DNA of 64,000 nt from Metopolophium dirhodum (taxonomy: Eukaryota > Arthropoda > Insecta > Hemiptera > Aphididae): the NCBI RefSeq assembly GCF_019925205.1, contig NC_083567.1, forward strand, positions 7,812,001 to 7,876,000. Direction: 5' to 3'. Positions 47,219-59,552 of this stretch are shown here, piece by piece. The notes below the pieces were generated by a model, which ran no database searches, was not told where the DNA came from, and saw nothing but the letters and a program-made list of their open reading frames with translations. Numbering within the stretch: the stretch's first letter is position 1; every line of letters starts with the position of its first letter. Made by a program: the position numbers and the translations under genes.

Positions 47219-49660
47219 GATGAATAATAGTCTTTATAATATAGTCAATTTACATAACTACATATCTGTTATAATGTTTAATCAGATCATTATTTAAAAT
47301 GTTTGTTCATCAGCTAATAGCTATCTGCTATACGTATAGGTAAGGTTATTTTTTTAGCTCAAATTTAACACTGGGAATTTGGAACTTTTCAGGAAATTAA
47401 ATAAGTATATTGTATATAAGGTTTAGTCCAAATTGTAAACATATTTACGTATATTATACATTTATACTATACACAGATACAAATTTATTCATTTTGTATA
47501 AACTGTTTATATTTCAATAAACTAATTTAAATTATTTTATTTTATTAATTTTTTATACTTAAATATATTTTAGTTCTAAATCTTACACAAAAGTCTTGTA
47601 TAAAGTTAAAAGAATGACGTACATGTAGGTACATAGAGGTGCAAATTTAATAAGTCTATAATATCTGACGTGGTGATAAACAGTGGCGCAATTACCGGGA
47701 GGGCAGTGCGTAGCTCCCAATATTAACTGACATAAGGGGCCAAAACAACAATAATTGCTAATTTCCGTATTTCATGACAAATTTCACAACAATTATCAAA
47801 AACATAATACTTTGATATAAAAAAAAAAAAAAATTCACGAAACACGGTCCAATAAGATAATAATAATAATAATAATAATAACAATAAAGTAAAATTATCG
47901 AGGTCACAATTTCGAAAAATATAATAAAAAATACGAGTATAGGTATACAGTAGTGTATTGTAGAATAATGTGTTATTACTTATTAAACTATATTATTCTA
48001 TAAATAATGTACCCCGCCCTTGTATACACGGTCAATCATTTCTTGACATCAATGACTAACAGAGAAACAGTAGAGTATCTCACTACCTAGGTGGTGCAAA
48101 ATTCCTTTAATATAATATAATACGTAGGGCATTTTCCCCCCACCCCTAACACTATATTTAAATCGTTACACATCAATGATCAGTATAATAAAATTTAACA
48201 AATTTTTGTTAACTATAAAAACTACTTTATTAATCACAAATCGCAATATAAATAATAATAATATAAACACATATCAAATATCAAATGTTTCGACCACTCA
48301 AGTTCAACCAGGATGAACAAAATAGATTATTACGCATATAGCACGATTATGTAATTTGTTATGATATCAAATTGTCAACGTTAGTAAAATTAAAATCCCT
48401 ATCGGATGGTATTTTCGTCCATTCCATGGGCTGGTTCAGTGGTAGGCTATCATAACCTTAAGATTAAATATGTTTTTTATTTTTTTTTTAATATTTGATA
48501 TCAGTAGGTTTTATGTTTTGAGTTTAATGTTTGGTATTTATTCATTTATTACAATGTTGTCTTTAACATAACTGTATAAATTATTCTTTAACACACACAC
48601 AAATACACCTATATTAGATTTCATTTTTTGAAAATATGCGATATTCGCCCCGGGTCCATCCATAATTGTAATTACTAATTAATAATTGTGTCAATACCAG
48701 AGTGCGACAGTTTATCAAAATTTTAATATTTTGTCCATACTAATGAAAATAAATCATTAGAGAAGGAATATTTATATTTTGTCATTTAAATCCAAATTAT
48801 TAAAAATATTTTCACAGGTGGTGCATTTTGTGATGCATTGACGCATCCGTGCTTCCCTGCAATATCGACCAACAATCGTTCTTCTGTGGTATTTTTAAAA
48901 TATTTGAATGTCATATTTTTGAAATTACGAAGAAGAGTTTTGTAATATTGAATAAACAATGGTAGTGTTAACCGTACAGGACCATAGGTTTAAATTCCAA
49001 AAAGTGCCGTTGTTTATTAAATGTCTACAGAGATATTTGACTATTCGAGTATTTGACTATAAAGTCCACGTCACAGACAGTCAAGTATTTGACACTTTTC
49101 AGACATTATTAAACATTATATTATGAATATGAAACAATAAAAGACGATCTAAACTACTCGATAGGTTTGACAAAAACAATTTAAATGTATTGAGAAACTA
49201 GTAAACTACTTATCGTGTTATCCAACTGTTAAACTTCAATCAATATGGGCCATGACTGATGAAGTATCGGGAATAGCATGTAGGTTCTAAATATATGTAT
49301 ACATGTATTGCAAATTTGTACAACGGTGGAAGGGGAGGGGGAAAATTGGTGGTTAGTTGTATTAAATTATACCTATTGAATGGTGTATCAGCTTAAAATT
49401 AAAATATTACACATAATATGTATTACCAATAGGTAATTCAAAACATATTGATAAACCTATTAATTGTCCTAATTTGATCAAATTAAAACACTACCGTCTA
49501 CAACACTACTATACTATAATATAATATTTAAGTTGGTATTTCTTAGTCGTTATAAAATACTACTGAGATGATCGATTTATGGGAGAAAAATGGTTGTTGC
49601 GTAATAATATATTAATTCGTTAATACCGCAGGATTTTCTAAATATGTAATTCATAGGCGC

Positions 49661-50618
49661 AAATCGGGTGACTTAGCCGAATCCCGGAAAAAAATCCCCA
49701 GACTACAATATTACTCACAACCACATGCAAATGGTTGAACAAATATTTTTTAAACGTTAATTAGTATCTATAATTACCATTTACCACATTATTAATATTT
49801 AATTACAAATACGTATATTAAATCATTCAAACAATTGTCTATAGTAATAATATAATTTTAATGATAATATAAATAATATTTTGTTTTAAATTACGATAAT
49901 ATATTATGTGTAATTCAACCTAACTACAAAATTTGCAAATCATAATATTGTAGTTTAAAATTGAAATTATAATAAATTGATAATGTACCTACCTACTCAC
50001 CATCACAAATATAGCATAATATAAAAATATTTCAAATGATCGATACGTCAAATATTATGTAACAATGAAAATACGTCTAGATTAATATTAATCTTAAAGT
50101 TATTCACTATGCTATTTTTACTGTAGGTAAGTGCCTTGTGCCTACGTTCAATAGATTATTGTATGATAATTATTATTGTTATTACCTATATTTTGTATAA
50201 TATTTTTGTATACTATGTTTTTAACTGTATTATTTGACGTATCGATCATTGGAAATATTTGTATATGCTATATTCGTGATATTTTAAACTACAATATTAT
50301 AATTTGCAAACTTTTGTAGTCAAGTTGAATTACATATAATATATTATCGTAATTTAAAACAAAATAGTATTTATATTATCATTAATATTCTATTATTACT
50401 ATAAATAATTTCTTTGAATGATATAAAAATATAATATAGTATAATATAATATAATATACCTATGTATTTATAATGAAATATTAATAATGCGGTAAATGTT
50501 AATTATATATACTAATTAACGTTTAAACAATATTTGTACAACCGTTTGCATGTGGTTGTGAGTAATATTGTAGTCTGGGGATTTTTATTCCGACTACCAC
50601 TTAGCCCGACCCGAAATT
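49661..50618. mobile_element. Large foldback element, arms about 420 bp
   Basis: The outer left sequence (aatccccagactacaatatt, 49693 onward) is mirrored at 50566-50585, and the match continues inward through cacaaccacatgcaaa, ttaaattacgataatatatt, gcaaa(t/c)...aatattgtagttt and gatcgatacgtcaaata. The symmetry centre is near 50139. There is no coding capacity. It is a transposon-derived near-palindrome of almost 1 kb. Confidence 0.8.
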
Positions 50619-50628
50619 CAGTACTTAA

Positions 50629-51064
50629 GAGGACGTGATACCAGCATGTGTTGTCTCCGTCTTACGAGTGCGTAACATAGCAAATTCTACGCGAAGCAGA
50701 ACACGTGTAGCTCCGTTAGTTTAAAAATTAGAGTGAATTGACCTCTTATAAAATCTAAAGGTAAAATTATTATCTAGACAACCTCAAGGGCTTTTTATTA
50801 TATTTTAATTTTAAAGCGAGCTATGAGTATCTTAAAATTGTAAATTGTCCGTACATTTCAAATTACACATAACTCGCTTAAAAATTAAAATATAATAAAA
50901 AGCTCAAGAGGTTGTCTAGATAATAATTTTACCTTTAGATTTTATAAGAGGTAAATTCACACTAATTTTTAAAGTAACGGAGCTACACGTGTTTTGCTAA
51001 GCGTAAAATGTGCTATGTTATGCACTTGTAAGACGGAGACAACACATGCGGGTATCACGTGCTC
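50629..51064. mobile_element. Full-length piggyBac-like foldback MITE
   Basis: Left end TTAA/gaggacgtgatacc (TTAA at 50625-50628). The right end, reversed, reads TTAT/gagcacgtgatacc. Arms of about 200 bp include tgttgtctccgtcttac, taacatagca, gaacacgtgtagctccgtta, ttattatctagacaacctca and attaaaatataataaaaagc. TTAA is the piggyBac target site. Relatives lie at 5032-5325, 32129 and 63735. Confidence 0.75.
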
Positions 51065-52799
51065 ATAATATTTCAAAAAATGTGTAGGAATATGTTTATA
51101 TTATGTTATTTTGTAAATGGAATAACAATAATTGTAATACATTTTTAACATTTACATATAGATATCATGGGAAGGTATATTATTAATATTATTACTAGGG
51201 TAGTGAAATGATAATAAAATATATTATTTTTTTAAAAAAACTGTAAATCATAGCTTCTTGAACACATACGTATGAATTAGCTACTAATGAATTTAATTTT
51301 AAAACTTATTTAGCATTTTTTTGCTTTTTAATTTATTAGGTTTTTTTCACCTTTTTAGATCATTTTTACAACTATTATTATTTTTTTGGTCATTTTAATA
51401 GTTTCTATTAGTTAAATATTTGTATACACATAATTTTTATTTATTTAATGTTCATCTTGTCAATAATATTTTCACGTTCTGTACATTTTTCGAGATTTTC
51501 GAGTTTTTAATGCTTTGAATTCACAGCCCTAATTATTAACTCCCATTTTACATTTATATACTTAATGTTCTTAGTTTCTTACAAACTTTGTAGTTGGTAC
51601 GTCTATTTCACGATGTTGGTTAAAATATAAATTATCGCTGGGGTTCTGAAAATATAAATAATAGCAATAATAACTATAATAAGGTTATATTCCATATAAC
51701 AAAATCCTCAACTGGGCGGAGATATTATATAATAATATTGGTATTATTATAACTACAAATTTTAAAACAATTTTATTTGTATTGATCGCTTAATAAATTT
51801 CATTATGAAAAGTATTTTTGATTTTTTAGAATAGGTACAATTTAAACAGGGATGAGTGTGGATAGCGCTCACTGGTTTGCTAAAAAAATATTCTGCCCCT
51901 CAAATTTTAATTTTAATTTGCGCCTATGTAGTCATCTTTACTAATTTACTAACAAAAATGTAAGGTAATGTATTTATGTATAATTTAAACAAACAATTAC
52001 AAGATTCCTAAGGACCTCGAAATTATAAAATTGTTATATTTTTCGATGTTCAAATCATATTTTTATGTGTAATTATAATATTATAATTTAAAGTATCTGC
52101 TCTGTGTAGACATTTTAGATTTTTAGCGGAGCTGTGGAGGCATTGTTGCCTATCAGAAACCAGTTTTTCAAATATTAAAAAAATTCCTGCAACTAAAATA
52201 AGATGGAAAAATTGTATAATTGTCTTGGAGCAGTAGTTTTCGAGGAGAAACAGCAAAATAACGAGCTATATAGAATAATAAGCGTTTAGCAAGCTTAGTT
52301 TCTACCAAATGTTGACGATTTTTATGTAAACCTATACAGTAGAATTCCGACGATGTATAAATCGTATCTTACTCTTCACCATGATGAAACAAATATACTT
52401 TATACTCGGTTCCCACAGCGAGAACAATACAATTTATTATACAGTGCACGGAAATCCGTTGTTTACTTTATATAATATTATCACATTATATACACCTCCT
52501 AAACGAATTCTCACCGCGTCCTAACTTTCTATTTTTCACAACGGCAGTACACCGCATGCGCCTATCAATGTTACCGCTGTGCATGTTCTAAGACGATAAT
52601 TATTTGTAACATTTAAACAACAACATCAACAAGTAACAACGATTTAAAATTCGTATGTTACCGATTTGCCCGCTCGAGTCACCTCGAGGAAATAACAAAA
52701 TGTAATATTATAATCGCAGCGGTTTGCTTGCATATTATCATAATTTATAGGTAGATGGCAGTATGACACGATTATATATATATATATATATATCTTAAA

Positions 52800-53400
52800 T
52801 CACGGTAGATGAAAATGTGAAAAACGCAACCCGTCCGACGAAAACTGTCGGGGGGTGGCGCCACCTACCGGCCCGAACCGGTGGCGCGTTTCCGTAAAAT
52901 GCAGACGAACGCGGTCGACTAGATTATTTCCAGTTTCCACTAATATCAGGACGGATTTCGGCAGCAAATCCATCGTAATAACTAATCACTAATAATATTA
53001 TTATAACGCATAGTCTCGATCGGAAATCCGTCTCGTAAATCCCCTCCACGCACGCGGTCCTATCCGTAGTCTGCACCGCCGAACACCGGCTTGGCGTGTA
53101 ACGCGGTGGTGAACACATAATATCGTCAAGCGCGCGGCGGATACCGGTTCCGAGCGCTCTGCGTTCCAGCGGCGGCGACCAACCCGTGCGGCGCGGCGCG
53201 CGTTCGTCGTCCACCGGTTCGATACAGTCGACGAACGGCGAACCACTAGTAACGGCGACTGCATCGACTGGGTGCGGACCATCGCCAACCGATACGTGTT
53301 ACACGCGAAGTAACGACAAACACGACGGCGACGACGACGACGATACACGATATTTCGCCGAGGCATTGCTGACGGACTGGTTAGTTTCACACGATTTTAA
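52800..53400. promoter_or_regulatory. CpG-rich block, candidate (possibly bidirectional) promoter
   Basis: An abrupt rise in GC and CpG content between AT-rich flanks, with a perfect palindrome ggtggcgccacc near 52855. It lies upstream of innexin 3 on the plus strand and of the visible DOCK exons on the minus strand, so it could serve either. A plus-strand donor-like ctg/gttagt occurs near 53381. Conflicting ORFs on both strands (up to 129 codons) resemble no family and are treated as noncoding. Confidence 0.4.
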
Positions 53401-54954
53401 TATAATTATTTTCCTCGTGCGCCTTAACAACAATAATATCTTTGTTGTACGGTGTACATATTATAATATGATACATTTAATAACGACTGCGATAGTGCGA
53501 GATACGGTTTGCGGTCTTGTTGTGGTTTTTTCCTTCAATCAATATTGTTATAATAATAATTTATAATATTAATACGTATTTCGTTCTCATTCAATAATAT
53601 TTTACGCGACGACTTGTTGCTGCTGTTCGATCTATGCCGCTGCGAACACCTGACGTATAGCGAATGACGTCTGGCGCGTCGCCGCTTCCCATTGTTTGCC
53701 CATCACACAGTGTGTAAACGTGCTTTTTGTGTTTTTACATAAGTATTATTGTACAGGTACCTACCAAATGATAATTATGTTTTGTGTGTACATAATATTA
53801 TTATTATGTATATAGGTAACACGCGTGTATTACAGTGATAGGTAAACAGGTATGATGTGCGCACGCGTCGTCGTCGTCGTGCCTGGTGCTCGTGTTGTCA
53901 TATTATAAATATGTGAATAGAGTAGGAGGTGCGTCAGAATTCCGGAGGATATTTTTGGGGAGAAAAGCCATTTAGATTTATTAAAATATTATATTACCCC
54001 TAAAACATCCCTTATATCTTATTTTCCCTTGATAATGTGATAAAGACTCTTGATTTAATAAAAACACGACCGGTGACGATGGCGGTATCTCGGAACATCT
54101 GCCGCGTCTGCGACGAATTCGTCAGGGGACGCGGAACCGGGGGGAGTGAAATGAATCATTATTACAATTTATTTACAAGTAATAAAACGTTGTGCAACGG
54201 AATATCGTTCGAGTCCCACGTCATTGTTGCTGGTGTGCGCAGTGTTATAGCCAATAGGTGAACGAGGAAAATTCGAAGAATGATCGGTGCATATTGTAAT
54301 GGGTACATACTACATGACTACATGAGTCACTTGGCGGCGTACCTTTACGGCCGTCGGCCGTGTACAGCACAACAGCGTACGATTTATTTCACCCGAAGAC
54401 ATATTTTATATACATATATATATATATATATATACACACACATTTAACAACAATAATATATACAGCATACACGTCGGAATTATTATTACGGGTATGCGTG
54501 CGCGTATGTGATATTATGTGTGCGTGCGATCGGGTCGAAAAACCAGTTTTGAGCATAATAATAGACAACGGGCAACCGTCTGAGAACTCCGGTGCATTCG
54601 TGGTGCTGCGGCGGGGCTAAAGGAGTGGGAGTGGCAGGGGGAAGGAGGACCGTAGCAAGTGGCACGGCACAGCACGGGAGGCTGTTGACATCAGACAACA
54701 GATACCTGTTACTGCGGGTCTATAATATATCTATACAGGCAAACGGCATACCAGCTCTGCCGATGTCCAGTGGCATGCCAGAGGACGGTGTGGATTTTCG
54801 TTGTTATTTTTCTACACCTCCCCGCCCCCCGATTAGCCGGCCGTGGTTTTTCAATTTTCGCGCGATTCGTACGACGTTTGAACGTCCAACGATCATCTTA
54901 ACAATACTCGGGAAATCGTCGATGAATAAAAACTAATCGTCGTTTTGCATTTAG
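53401..54954 (+). other. 5' flank or first intron of innexin 3
   Basis: Mixed composition: AT-rich stretches, a TA microsatellite near 54413, and GC-rich patches at 53600-53700, 54060-54150 and 54550-54860. No exon can be assigned. The acceptor at 54954 shows that at least one untranslated exon of innexin 3 lies upstream, probably in this region or in the CpG-rich block before it. Confidence 0.5.
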
Positions 54955-54992
54955 ATTCTATCATTGTGTTGTAACGCACAAAGGACGACGAT
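54955..54992 (+). other. Inx3: 5' UTR part of innexin 3 exon carrying the start codon
   Basis: The acceptor ttttgcatttag is followed by 38 untranslated bases before ATG 54993. This shows the start codon is in a second or later exon, the common layout for insect innexins. Confidence 0.6.
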
Positions 54993-56891
54993 ATGGCCTT
55001 ATTTCCGATGCTGTCGTCTGTGGCCGGCTTCATTAAGGTGCGTTACGTGGTGGACAAGGCCAACATCGACAACGCCGTGTTCAGAGCGCACTACAGGCTC
55101 ACCACGGCGATACTCTTTGGATGTTGTATACTGGTCACGGCTAACAATCTAATCGGTGAGTGTGACATTTTACAATAGTTTTTCCGACGCGAATTTTAAA
55201 TAAAATTGAAACTTATTCGGAGAACAACAACTCGCGACGGGTGAACGCTGCTTTATTATTGTTTGTAATAAAGCAGGCAATTCCTTTCAATTGACCCTGG
55301 ACCTATATAAATAATAAGCAAGTGAATGGGTTGTTGGAAGAGTAGATTATTAATCATAAAAACAAATTAACATTACAAAGTGACGTAACTGTTGGACCAG
55401 GATATAAATTCCCTTTGTTGCCTCAAAAAATAAAAAAATGTTCTGATATATAGTAAATTAGATTTGTATGCATCTTGGGAATTTTAATTTTTTTTTTTTT
55501 TTAGAATATATTTTGATCTGTTGCGTTTAATTCTAAACTGCAACTGTTACATTTATTGTCGAGACCAAAACCAAATTTTAGAATTTATCACACTTATTAA
55601 TCATATTGGATTTTTTATATTTAGGTGATCCTATAGCCTGTATAACTGATGGTGGCATCCCAGAACATGTTATCAACACGTTTTGTTGGATTACTCATAC
55701 GTTTACATTGCCGGATAAACATGTTGGTGTTGGCAAACATGTTGCTCACCCTGGTGTATCTAATTATGCTGAGGGCACCGATCAAATACGATACCATGCA
55801 TATTACCAATGGGTGCCATTCATGCTATTCTTCCAAGGCGCTTTATTCTATATACCCCATTGGATATGGAAAAATTGGGAAGAAGGCAAAGTTCGTATGA
55901 TCACTGACGGTGTACGTGGTGCTTCTATTGGACAAAACGAAGACAGACAAAGTCGTCAAAAACAATTAGTTCAATATCTAATTGAAACTTTACATATGCA
56001 CAATGTTTATGCGTCTGGATATTTCTTATGCGAAGTAAATAATTGATTAAAGCATCAATTTTGTATTTATTTTAATGTTTGATGTAATTTTAGATATTCA
56101 ATTTTTTGAATGTGGTTGGAAACATGTTCCTAATTGACAGTTTTTTGGGAGGTGAATTTTTCACATATGGTATTAAAGTGTTAGAACTCAGTCAAGAGGA
56201 TCAAGAAAACAGAATTGATCCCATGGTATCTGTTTTCCCAAGAGTAACCAAATGCACATTTCACAAGTTTGGTCCATCTGGATCATTGCAGACACATGAT
56301 GCACTTTGTGTATTGGCATTGAATATCTTGAATGAAAAAATCTACATATTTTTGTGGTTTTGGTTCATTATATTGGCAGTCATATCTGGAATGGCGTTGG
56401 CCTACAGTATTGCTGTTATAACATTGCCTTCAATTAGAGAAACAATTTTACTACGCCGTTTTAAATTTGGTACACCACAATCAGTTTCAGCACTTATCAG
56501 GAAAACACAGGTAGACTTTCAAAATTTTTTTTTAAAGATTTTTTTTGCTTAACTGCAAATCAATAATTATATTAATAATTTAATTTTTATTTCACCTGTT
56601 CAACTAATTTTGATTAAAGATAAAATAATGAAAACCACATTCTTTATGGTTAAAACCGATTTTTATATTTACCTAATATCTTAAAAATTAATCTTATTTC
56701 AGGTTGGAGATTTCTTATTATTACATCTTTTGGGCCAAAATATGAATATGGCAGAGTTTAACGAAGTATTAGATGATCTCAGCTCACGATTACATCTGGG
56801 AAACAATTTACCAACTGCTCCTTCGACCCTAGAATTATCACCAATGTATCCTTCGGATAAATTGAGACTTCACAAAGAAACTGAGGCTTAG
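54993..56891 (+). CDS. Inx3: Innexin 3 gap-junction protein, complete, 392 aa
   Basis: Coding exons are 54993-55155, 55625-56034, 56094-56510 and 56703-56891 (TAG at 56889), with GT-AG introns and matching phases. Translation starts MALFPMLSSVAGFIKVRY. The innexin signature YYQWVPF lies at residues 114-120. Four membrane segments can be placed at about 26-46, 113-131, 184-206 and 274-298. Each extracellular loop has its two conserved cysteines (C60/C75 and C245/C263). Choice of Inx3 over Inx1/2 rests on the N-terminus, the FHKFGPSGS and LNEKIYIFLWFWFIILA blocks, and a C-terminal tail with APSTLE and a final KETEA, as in insect Inx3. It forms intercellular channels with other innexins. Length is normal for the family and nothing is broken. 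Confidence 0.95.
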
Positions 56892-57175
56892 ACTTGATGA
56901 ACAACAAGAATCGATCAATGTCTGTATTTTTTTTTATCTAATAAGAAAAACATTTGGAGTTGAAAATTTTTAATCTCAAACTGTGTTCAATACTTAGAAA
57001 AACATTCCATTTGCATAACCTTTGAACCTTAAGTTATTTATCTGTTATTCAAATTTTGTACTAGTAATCAATAATTAGTTCTAAGACAAAATTTTTCAAC
57101 GGCATATTTTATTTTAATACATTTTTATATATTTTCCATGTTAAACAATTGGTAACCAAACTATTCCTACATATA

Positions 57176-57181
57176 AATAAA
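57176..57181 (+). terminator. Candidate polyadenylation signal of innexin 3
   Basis: An AATAAA about 285 bp beyond the stop codon; another lies at 57486-57491. Either or both could be used. The 3' flank is otherwise AT-rich without coding potential. Confidence 0.45.
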
Positions 57182-59016
57182 TATATCGTATTCTTTTATA
57201 TTTAAATGATTGACTAGCAGTCATTATGATGCATCTTGGCGCTAATTAGTATAAACAATAACTTTAGTTGTATTTAATAAGTTATTTTGATTTTCAATTA
57301 GAGGTTAACTTCTATTAAAATTGTAATTAATTGTGATAAGATATTGTGAACTGTAAATTTTAAAATTAATTTAGTTGATTTATTTTAACAAAATATTGTA
57401 TAAAAAGTCTCCTAATATCGGTATTGATGATTTGGTTTTAATTATTAAATTTAAACGACTAATTATGTATTAAATAATGATTTTAAATAAAACATGAATG
57501 AACTCGAAAATTATACATTTTATATAAGCTATGAATTATTTAATGATTATACACATTAAACAATTTTATTTATATGTTATATTACACTTACTAAGAATTA
57601 AATATCTATTATTATTTTAATACAATCTTATTATTTCACTTATAATTCAATCCTTTTTGTAAGTGAAATTATTTTATACTACCATTTATACTTTAAGGTA
57701 CCACTAGACTTGAACAACAGATATGAGTAATTATCAATTTGGATTTTTTTTTCTTTTGCCATTAAATTCACTATTAAATTTACCATGTAAAGGTGTGGGC
57801 ACATGGGAGGCATTATGCTGGAGACAAGTAGTTAAGGTCTAAAGCTAATCCAGTATTAAGAGAGAACCTTTACTTTTGTGTTGATGAACATTGCTTAGTT
57901 TTATCAATTAGATATTAGAAATATAGAACAAATAAAATAAAAAATTTAGTAACTAAACTGGGTTAATCAAAATATTTTTAAATACATTTTCTTTTTTCAT
58001 ATGGTGGGTAATATAATTTATCATGTTTTGCTTCTGCATAAAAATCCAAACATTACGTTGGTGGGAAAATTGTTAAAATCCCTTTAACCACAATCCACAA
58101 TAAACGTGGTGGCAGAAGAGGAGAGCGAATACTGCAAACTTTTCACTTTCCTATGAGAATATACTGTTGAATTACGTATTAAAAAAACAATTAGGGAATA
58201 CAATAACAAAAAGGATAATAAAAGGTTTTTAATCGGATAAGCTTAAATGAAATAAACTGTAGACAATATGTGCTTGCTAAAACTAGCTAACTTAAAATAC
58301 TTTTGGTTAATAACATATTTAATCTTTTCAAAGCTGGGAAAAGTAACTAATTGGAAAACAGTTGAGTTCTAGTATAAATTAACAATGAGCACACCTTAGG
58401 AATTTTTAATATATTATATATTAGAGAAATGTAAAATAAACCGGCAATTGACAAATTTCATGAACGGCCCATTTATTCAATTTTAATAATCAAGTTTTTC
58501 ATTTTTTCTGGTTAGACCCCTCTTTTATAGCTTAGCAGCAGACCAACTATAATACACAATAGCTCTACGTGAGCATTTTATAGTACAATGCCACTATAGT
58601 AATGTATTTTATAGATGTTTTTTTAAGGCAATCATATAATAGTTCTCAATAAATAAATGTTTATAATATAATCTTTAAAAACTTACTTTGATAAATAACT
58701 AAGTTCAGGATTTTTTTTTTTTTTTTTTTATTGAAGTAATCTACAATCTATACATGTTCAAGTATAATAAATAGGTTTGATGTGTGACGAGTAAGAATGA
58801 TATGATGATAAAATTAGGGAAGGTACCCAGTGGTAACACCCTATAAAATTAACTAAGTTCAGTTAAAATTGTTTATAACCATAAATCGACAAGTAACTTT
58901 TAACTTTTCAACTAGATACTGCCCAGCTTTAAATTAGTTCATATAGCAATTATTAGTTTCTACTTTCTAGGAATACGTTAAAAAAAATACTAATTAATAT
59001 TTGTAATTACATAATT

Positions 59017-59133
59017 GACCACTGGGAAGATCCCAGTCCCCGATTGAGGTGGAAAGATGTGATAAGAAAAGACGTGGAAACAGTGAATGGAGGACGGGAC
59101 TGGAAAACAAGAGCGATGGATAGGGAAGGCTAG
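59017..59133 (+). pseudogene. 3' remnant of a non-LTR retrotransposon ORF2
   Basis: The frame reads PRLRWKDVIRKDVETV and GRDWKTRAMDRE before a TAG. This is the short segment found at the C-terminal end of many insect LINE reverse transcriptases (RWKDxVxxDxxxxxxxxWxxxAxDRxxW). Upstream reverse transcriptase sequence is absent, and the A-rich aagaagaagaata tail near 59180 fits a 5'-truncated insertion. Confidence 0.65.
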
Positions 59134-59552
59134 AGGATTGGATGTGTGATGGGATGGTCTTGATGGCAGGAAAACCCAAGAAGAAGAATAATTTACATAA
59201 TGACATAATATGGTATGATGAATGGCAAACGTTTAGAAATAATTACAATGAAAATTAATTTTTTTGGAATGTGAATAAGACCGTGTTTAATTAAAGAATA
59301 ATATGTGAAGATGTTCATTTTTTGCAATAAACATGCAACAATGAACAAATTAATTTTTTTCTATGATCTTTGAAAAATTGAGAAAATATGCTATTCACGT
59401 CATGTTTCATTTTGTAGTCAAATTAGGTAACCATAAAATGTTTAGATGTTATACATAAATAGTAAGAAGGTGAAAAACTGTGATTACTAATGATAAGTTA
59501 GTATTCATTTATTGGAACTAATTGGTTATAAATAGTTGTTACAATAATTTAT

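Larger units (their letters stand above)
41470..52799. other. Long AT-rich region upstream of the visible DOCK exons
   Basis: I saw no convincing exon on either strand, although at least one DOCK coding exon must lie upstream of 41469. It holds a tandemly duplicated repeat (42719-43760), a mariner-like MITE (44432-44918), hAT-like termini (47028-47218 and from 47683), a giant foldback (49661-50618) and a piggyBac-like foldback (50629-51064). TA and TAA microsatellites occur near 45053, 47863 and 52779. Otherwise it is plain AT-rich sequence, best read as DOCK 5' intron. Confidence 0.6.

Noticed and set aside
52050..52256. Minus-strand ORF with a TIFP-like phrase in one frame, considered as a DOCK SH3 exon
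   Set aside because: The surrounding residues lack the expected SH3 tryptophan/glycine pattern and no suitable donor follows.
53001..53566. ORFs of 96-129 codons in the CpG-rich block upstream of innexin 3
   Set aside because: Arg-rich on one strand and Ser/Thr-rich on the other, with no family resemblance; expected in a GC-rich promoter region.
54037..54261. ORF containing ICRVCDEF, reminiscent of the start of a ZAD zinc finger
   Set aside because: Only one CxxC pair is present, there is no second half, and no splice-compatible continuation was seen.
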